DNA of 64,000 bases from NCBI GenBank assembly GCA_964030475.1, contig CAXIPT010000005.1:5771544-5835543 (forward strand), written 5' to 3'. The notes below the pieces were generated by a model that saw only the letters and a list, made by a program, of their open reading frames with translations, did not search any database and was not told the origin of the DNA. Position numbers and translations under genes: made by a program. How positions within the stretch are numbered: the stretch's first letter is position 1; each line of letters starts with the position of its first letter. This stretch comes from Tethya wilhelma. Taxonomy: Eukaryota > Porifera > Demospongiae > Tethyida > Tethyidae. Positions 58,678 to 64,000 of the stretch are shown here, in pieces.

Positions 58678-61600
58678 TTACACACCGTCAACTGCTTCAG
58701 TGGCAAGAATTGGTTCAACCACTGAATAAGTCACACCTTTGGACTCCATGCGTTGCTGAAGTGAATCATGTTTAACAGGATAACTACTATCTTCCTGTTC
58801 CAACATTGGTTCTCGATACAGGGTGAACTCGAGCTCAATATTGTCTTCAGATTCCTTTAACAATGTCTGCTGAAGATCACGATTGTTTTTATTTGCCAAG
58901 ATTTTCAAAGCCAACACTTTGTTCTGTGCTTTGTCCAAGAGATGGCGTGGCTTCTTGAAACTGATAAAGGTGTGGTAGATAAGAATGAGAATGAATGAAA
59001 GAAAAGCAATAGATGTAGAAATGTAAGCAATGGTAGCCTGCTGGCGGTCAGTTCCTTCACCGACGGTCTTTCTCGCATAGAGTGTGGCCATTGCAAACAC
59101 CAAAAGGTTCAAAATGAACAAGCTCTCTAAACCATCAATGACTCGATTCTTGTAAATTTTTTCTCGTATGGTTCCCTTGAACAAAAGAAGCCAACTCATA
59201 ACACAGACAATAGCCAAAAGTGTTGATCTGAGATCACTAGTATTGCCAAATACGGTCACACAAAGCAAGACTATACGAACCAAGAGAAGAAGTCCAGTCC
59301 AGTAGCGATGCTGTGCATTATACGGAGCATGATGGGCATCCATGAAAATCGTCAGTCTCACTGCTATCATTTGCGCCCACCTTCCAGGCAACTTGCTCAA
59401 ACAGTATGGCTGTATCCACTGCCAGCATAAGAGTAGCAAGGTGTATGTGAGACCGACTAGAAGGAAAACTAAGGCAATAATAAACAGAGCAATGTGCTTT
59501 CCTTGAAGGTAGTTAATGTTGCCATCAACAAGCCATACAAAGTGTGATGTTGTGTTTTTACAATCACTGCCGTTAACTGACACAATGATGTACCTTTCAC
59601 GCAACAGAGAAGCAACAATTGCACGCAGTAGCTTTGTGTAAGACAACAATACAAGTGTTGCCAATGTTGCCACTGGATTCAGAGTCCTAGTTGAGATAAT
59701 CTCGGCAAAGCGTTGTGAATAATGAGCGACCGTTATTACGATCACAACCAAGAGGATTATGTACATCGGGAACACAAATTGAAGCCAGACATTCCAATAA
59801 CTGTCCATTCCTTTGTAGAAGCATATAGGAAATCCAAAATCAAGGTTTAGCCATGCTACAAAGACAGTGAAGAAATTAGGCCGGTTGAATGAAAAGAAGG
59901 CAGCATGACTAGTAGCAACAATGTTGGCATAAAGGATTAGACCACTGATTGTCCCTACAGCTACAGTTAGGTTGCTTATCAAAAGAAAGGCAACTAGTGC
60001 TACACCTGCTACTGCAAAGAAAATGAGAAGTGCAATTGTCCAATTGGAGCAGTCAGCCTTGCACTGCGGGGTGCCAAGAGTGAGACTGTAGCCATCCTTA
60101 CAAGAACCACAAAGTATGCCAGAGCGGTTAAAGCTACACTGTACATCAGATCCATTGGTAAGGTTTAAATTGACAGGTACATTTTCTTTAGAACAATAGT
60201 TGAATGGGCAATTGGAATGTGTTAAGAACCGTCTTGAGCTATTGTCCCATGCAATCCAACCATTTCTTTTCCTCACTACTGACTCAGTCCCAATGGAGCA
60301 GGTGGATAACACGTGATGCAAGCAAGAATTGCACACACATCCATGCTCTGTAGACTCTTCAAAACCAATGGGACATTGTTTAAAATGTATGTAAATTGAG
60401 AGTAGAGAGAGCCCACGATTATTGCATGGACCGTCAGCATATAGGTTAAGTGTTTCACTAGGCTTGGGAGAGAAGATGCTATATTCCAAACGTGAGCAAG
60501 AATCATTCACCATTTGAGTTTCATTGCCTCGACCCAGATCACCTCTTCCAGAAGACAGGTACGAGTGAATAGTTGCTGAAAGAGGATTACCAATTTGATC
60601 AACAGCCATGACAAACAGCGGAAATATTTGACCTTTATATGCTCGATGCAAATGGTATTGACTATTGCAAAGACTCAATTGAACAGGTTTAGAAGATACC
60701 TCTGAATCCAAGTATTCGGTTGTCACACTAAGAAATCTAGCTACTATGTCAAGCCTGCCTAACCCAAGGTCAAGCAAAAATTCAAATTCATTTTGAAAAA
60801 ATAAGTTGAACGTGCACCTGTCTAATAGGCCTCCATAGAGCAAGCCTCCAGCTTTTCCTGCAGTGTTGCTGGTAAAGAACACATTGAAAAGGTTTTGATT
60901 CAATTCATCTTTACTTAGTCTATTGGTATCCAGGAAAGTTAAAAAATCATACAGAGATAAACTCTGTACAAAGCACTCAAACCTAGCAAGCTCAGAAATA
61001 TTTGTAGCTGTAGGTATTTGAGTACTAGACTCATTACTCGAACACACACCACTGTTCATATCACTAACATACATAGCACCTCCATACCAAGCCGCAGAAT
61101 TCCCTACAAAATCTATCCTTATCCAGTCCTCTTGGTTAGATGTACCATTCTTCAGAATATACTCAACATTGAGCTTCTTGATAAAGACATAAGAATTGAG
61201 ACCTAGATAGACCCCTCCTCCTTCTTTGGCACTGTTTTCCTGTATTAGCAGATGCCCACTGTAAATGTTTAAAGTTGACCCCACAGCATAGATCCCTCCT
61301 CCACTCTCAGCTGTATTCCCAGTGATATTTGAGGCTCTCCAAACGTTCAGTTCACTTTGGTAGGCAGCGATACCTCCACCCGACATAGCTGTGTTGTTTC
61401 GAATAGCAGTCTCTCCATAAATGTAAAACTTACAGCCATTGGCTAAAATTGCACCACCAATGTTTAATCCTGAGTTGTGAAAAAGTATTATTTTTCCAAA
61501 AATGGTGATATTGCTTCCATAGCAAGTAATTCCTCTTCCAACTGACAAAATATGCTCTGAATTGTTTGAATTGTTGGAAATGATTGTTGTTCCTGATATT

Positions 61601-62487
61601 GTAACTTCACTGAAATACGAATACAAGCCCCCTTTGCTATTACACAATGTCATGTTTCCTAAAAAGTTTACACAACTGGTATGTGAGAAAAATGCACCGT
61701 TTGGGGATTGGTCATTTTGAATATCAAGTAAGCCTGTCGAATTCAGTTTGGATCTTGAAGCAACATAGATTGCCCCAGTATTTTTGGCAAATGTAACATT
61801 AGACAGCAAAGCAATTGCGTTTGAAATAAACAGACCTCCACCTTGAGATGCTTGATTATGTTCAAACACACTGTCAGTAATGGATACGGTACTTCTGCTT
61901 ACAAGAATAGCACCACCTTCATTTACGCCACCAAAAGAAGAGAAAAGGGACCGTCCAACGTTTGCATCTTTGACAAAACTCATCGTTAGTCCTCTTCCAC
62001 TTTGTGATTGCCCGTACAGAGCAGAATTTTGAAAGACAAACTTGTTCACTGAAGTCATTGTATTGTTCACACAACCAATGAATACTAAGTCTATCAAATA
62101 CACTTCTTCAACAAGTGTAACGTTAAATCTTCCAGCAGAATGATTATGTCCATGTCCGTGGCATTTAATATTTGTTGACACAACAGTATTTTGAGAATTA
62201 GTTTCGTTCTTCAAGAGAGAAATTACAAGCATTCTGATGTCTCTTATTTCGAGATTTGAATCAAGAATGTGGTTTCCAGGTAGCAGAAGTAGGCTGGTGT
62301 TGGGAGCAAAGTAGTCACTTGGTTTGGAAGCATACTGGGAGAGAGTCAAACAAGGGACATCTTCTTCAAGACAGGCTGCATTTGGGGAGGATTTGACATA
62401 GTACAACTCAGCTGACACTATAGTGCAGACAATACTTATGGCAACGCATAAGACAGCCACACTTGGATAAGCTGGGCAACGAAACAT
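58678..62487 (-). CDS. beta-helix ectodomain / nine-TM protein, intronless
   Basis: Large single-exon gene, 1,269 residues from the ATG at 62487, which precedes a signal peptide (AYPSVAVLCVAISIVCTIVSA); an upstream in-frame ATG (62595) would add 36 residues and bury that signal. The ectodomain of about 550 residues shows repeated strands with Gly-Gly-(G/A)-I and N-N-x-A motifs (GGAILVS, GGGLFIS, GGGIAAY, GGGIYAV, GGGVYLG), typical of a right-handed parallel beta-helix with Pbh1-type repeats, and many N-glycosylation sequons. A Cys-rich juxtamembrane region follows (HGCVCNSCLHH, GILCGSCKDGYSLTLG). About nine hydrophobic segments then run to a cytoplasmic tail ending VEPILATEAVDGV. It is probably a surface receptor or adhesion protein; ligand and signalling are unknown. 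I associate this architecture with multigene families in sponges, but cannot check. Confidence 0.85.
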   Translation of the reverse strand: MFRCPAYPSVAVLCVAISIVCTIVSAELYYVKSSPNAACLEEDVPCLTLSQYASKPSDYFAPNTSLLLLPGNHILDSNLEIRDIRMLVISLLKNETNSQNTVVSTNIKCHGHGHNHSAGRFNVTLVEEVYLIDLVFIGCVNNTMTSVNKFVFQNSALYGQSQSGRGLTMSFVKDANVGRSLFSSFGGVNEGGAILVSRSTVSITDSVFEHNQASQGGGLFISNAIALLSNVTFAKNTGAIYVASRSKLNSTGLLDIQNDQSPNGAFFSHTSCVNFLGNMTLCNSKGGLYSYFSEVTISGTTIISNNSNNSEHILSVGRGITCYGSNITIFGKIILFHNSGLNIGGAILANGCKFYIYGETAIRNNTAMSGGGIAAYQSELNVWRASNITGNTAESGGGIYAVGSTLNIYSGHLLIQENSAKEGGGVYLGLNSYVFIKKLNVEYILKNGTSNQEDWIRIDFVGNSAAWYGGAMYVSDMNSGVCSSNESSTQIPTATNISELARFECFVQSLSLYDFLTFLDTNRLSKDELNQNLFNVFFTSNTAGKAGGLLYGGLLDRCTFNLFFQNEFEFLLDLGLGRLDIVARFLSVTTEYLDSEVSSKPVQLSLCNSQYHLHRAYKGQIFPLFVMAVDQIGNPLSATIHSYLSSGRGDLGRGNETQMVNDSCSRLEYSIFSPKPSETLNLYADGPCNNRGLSLLSIYIHFKQCPIGFEESTEHGCVCNSCLHHVLSTCSIGTESVVRKRNGWIAWDNSSRRFLTHSNCPFNYCSKENVPVNLNLTNGSDVQCSFNRSGILCGSCKDGYSLTLGTPQCKADCSNWTIALLIFFAVAGVALVAFLLISNLTVAVGTISGLILYANIVATSHAAFFSFNRPNFFTVFVAWLNLDFGFPICFYKGMDSYWNVWLQFVFPMYIILLVVIVITVAHYSQRFAEIISTRTLNPVATLATLVLLSYTKLLRAIVASLLRERYIIVSVNGSDCKNTTSHFVWLVDGNINYLQGKHIALFIIALVFLLVGLTYTLLLLCWQWIQPYCLSKLPGRWAQMIAVRLTIFMDAHHAPYNAQHRYWTGLLLLVRIVLLCVTVFGNTSDLRSTLLAIVCVMSWLLLFKGTIREKIYKNRVIDGLESLFILNLLVFAMATLYARKTVGEGTDRQQATIAYISTSIAFLSFILILIYHTFISFKKPRHLLDKAQNKVLALKILANKNNRDLQQTLLKESEDNIELEFTLYREPMLEQEDSSYPVKHDSLQQRMESKGVTYSVVEPILATEAVDGV

Positions 62488-62744
62488 ATCAATCGAGGGA
62501 GCAAATTTCCAGTTCAAGTCTGACTCCAGCAACAAAGTGCCCTTCTTTATACTGTTCAAAACTAGTACACTATTTTTAAAATAGTATATATGCAACTTAA
62601 ACTAATGGTAAATGGTGGGGAAAGTTTGTATAGAGGTTGTTTTTGGTTGCACATGAGTATACATTGTTAATGTACTTGCAGCTGTTTTTCTTAAAAACTT
62701 TCAGTTTGTCCACTCATGATAATTCAGATATATTACACCAAAAT

Positions 62745-63245
62745 ATTTTTGTGTATTTTGTGAAAAAACAACTCCATTACTAAAGTTCCCAACAAATGGA
62801 AGACACACACACAGTCACACATTTCATCACATCAGAGGACAATTTCATAAACAGTAAAACAGAACTATAGGATGTCTAAAAGTACGAGCGAAAACACATA
62901 AAATAAGTTCCGAACAAACTTGAACAATACAATAAATTTAATGCATACTTTATTCATTGGCACAAACAAAAAAAAATACAAGATCAGGAACTCTAGAAAT
63001 ACAAACAAACATATGTATCATGTAGTTTCCCATTTCACGAGCACTATCAGGTGTTTCATTCCAAGTTCCCCCCAGCTCGACACCAGCATTACAGAAATCT
63101 TATAAAAGAGCATTATGCCCCCCATATCCTCTTATTGGTAGAATCTATACATGTAGTGTCTTTTGTGTCACATTTAGTCCCCCGCCTTGCTCCCCCCAGG
63201 GAAAATTTCAAAAACTTCAAAACCCCAGTTGGCAGGCTGGTAGAG
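62745..63245 (+). repeat. right arm of a diverged inverted repeat (with 54420-54925)
   Basis: Reverse complement of this stretch resembles 54420-54925, with many point differences. The arms lie about 8 kb apart in inverted orientation. Here the segment is directly upstream of the secreted SnoaL-like gene and probably includes its promoter region. Confidence 0.8.
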
Positions 63246-63247
63246 CA

Positions 63248-63255
63248 TATTTAAG
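63248..63255 (+). promoter_or_regulatory. TATA-like box of the secreted SnoaL-like gene
   Basis: TATTTAAG about 78 bp before the ATG, a reasonable spacing for a short 5' UTR. Confidence 0.4.
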
Positions 63256-63325
63256 GACAAGTCAGAGCATTTGCAAGTTTATCTTCATCTTCAACTGTGA
63301 ACTATTTGTATATTAGTCAGTCAAC

Positions 63326-63965
63326 ATGAAAGTGGTATTTACTATATTCACTTTCTCTCTTGTCGTGTGGGGAGTCAGCTCTAGGTTTCCTCGGAAGGAG
63401 TTCTACCATCGAGCTGAAATCTACAACACTGATGATTCACTCGTTGACCAGCTGGAAGCTGTTGTGCAAAAGATTGAAGATGCTTTCAACAAAGGCGATG
63501 CAGTTGGAGCATCTCAGCAGTTTACTGTTGATGCCAAATACATACGATCTGGTTCTGATGTATATCATGGAAGAGATGGTAAACTGATAGAGTAGCTCAC
63601 CTACAATCAACCTTATTATACATGCACATGCATATGCGTATACATTTCATGCATGCCCTATCATACTATGCAGCTATAGCAGGAGTATTTCAAGCCTTCA
63701 TGAATGCTGGTGGAGCAAAGACAAAACTCACTATAATTGAGGCTGGACCATTGGGTTCTGATGACATGGCATATCATCAAGGACACTACCATGTACTGAA
63801 GGCAGATGGCAGCTTTTTCGTCCAGGGAAAGTAAGCTAGATGTACATTCACAGCACGTAATACTATGTGCATGTTTTGTACAATAATGGGTTTTTCCTTT
63901 GAAATGTGGCTTAATTTCAATGTGTGTGCATACTGTTACATTTTTTTAGATATTCAGCTTCAATT

Positions 63966-63967
<2 letters not shown>
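63326..63967 (+). CDS. secreted SnoaL-like protein, 3' end missing
   Basis: Paralogue of the gene at 53100 with an added signal peptide (MKVVFTIFTFSLVVWGVSS). Exons 63326-63578 and 63674-63830 and the start of a third (from 63950) have the same phases as in the cytosolic gene. Matching segments: QKIEDAFNKGDAVGASQQFT, YIRSGSDVYHGRDG, then AIAGVFQAFMNAG, EAGPLGSDDMAYHQGHY and the KADGSFFVQGK exon end. The third exon is cut by a poly-C run after six codons. The start is the only in-frame ATG with a good signal peptide. A secreted form suggests extracellular ligand or enzyme use, but the substrate is unknown. Confidence 0.8.

Positions 63968-64000
<33 letters not shown>
63968..64000. other. poly-C run at the end of the sequence
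   Basis: Thirty-three C in a row follow TTTG inside the third exon. It replaces the expected coding sequence and is probably a sequencing or contig-end artefact, not genomic sequence. Confidence 0.7.

Overview
The window looks like nuclear DNA of an early-branching animal, most likely a demosponge. The organism call is inference. It rests on compact spliceosomal genes with short GT-AG introns, on metazoan families (filamin, TBL1, nardilysin, PP1 glycogen-targeting subunit, TMEM223), and on a large intronless beta-helix/multi-pass protein of a type I associate with sponge genomes. CA/TG microsatellites and short inverted-repeat elements are everywhere. There is no operon structure, rRNA gene, CRISPR array or bacterial backbone. 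Four isolated N bases (1456, 4924, 50116, 56283) show that this is draft assembly.

Layout. 1-4.9 kb: minus-strand exons of a SAM / Ser-rich / coiled-coil protein that runs off the left edge. 6.5-24.4 kb: a very large three-CH filamin (Jitterbug type) whose Ig-repeat rod contains three copies of a 3.9-kb block; the middle copy has a 1,088-bp deletion that shifts the frame. 24.4-25.7 kb: a foldback element. 25.8-28.1 kb (minus): a small SR splicing factor in nine coding exons, one of them 12 nt. 28.3-29.2 kb: an inverted-repeat transposon in the shared upstream region. 29.2-32.2 kb: a complete TBL1/TBL1XR1 co-repressor gene. 32.4-33.6 kb (minus): an intronless Fic-domain gene.

34.0-51.1 kb is a rearranged head-to-head locus. 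Nardilysin (minus) and a multi-pass membrane protein (plus) share a roughly 190-bp promoter region. That junction occurs three times. Only the leftmost nardilysin and the rightmost membrane-protein gene are complete; the middle copies are truncated at CA/TG tracts, and the last two units are identical over about 2.0 kb wherever I compared them.

51.5-64 kb: a small secreted peptide gene, TMEM223 (minus) head to head with a cytosolic SnoaL-like gene, two tandem PP1 glycogen-targeting (CBM21) genes on a duplicated block of about 2 kb, a large beta-helix/9-TM protein (minus), and the start of a secreted SnoaL-like paralogue that is cut by a poly-C run at the window end. A roughly 0.5-kb segment next to the secreted SnoaL-like gene, with a piece of its exon 1, also sits in inverted orientation near 54.4 kb, and a neighbouring duplicate preserves the empty site.

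Functionally this is a set of ordinary housekeeping and cytoskeletal genes without a shared pathway. What stands out is structural: repeated block duplication, microsatellite-bounded rearrangement, and several families of small inverted-repeat elements with recognisable target-site duplications.
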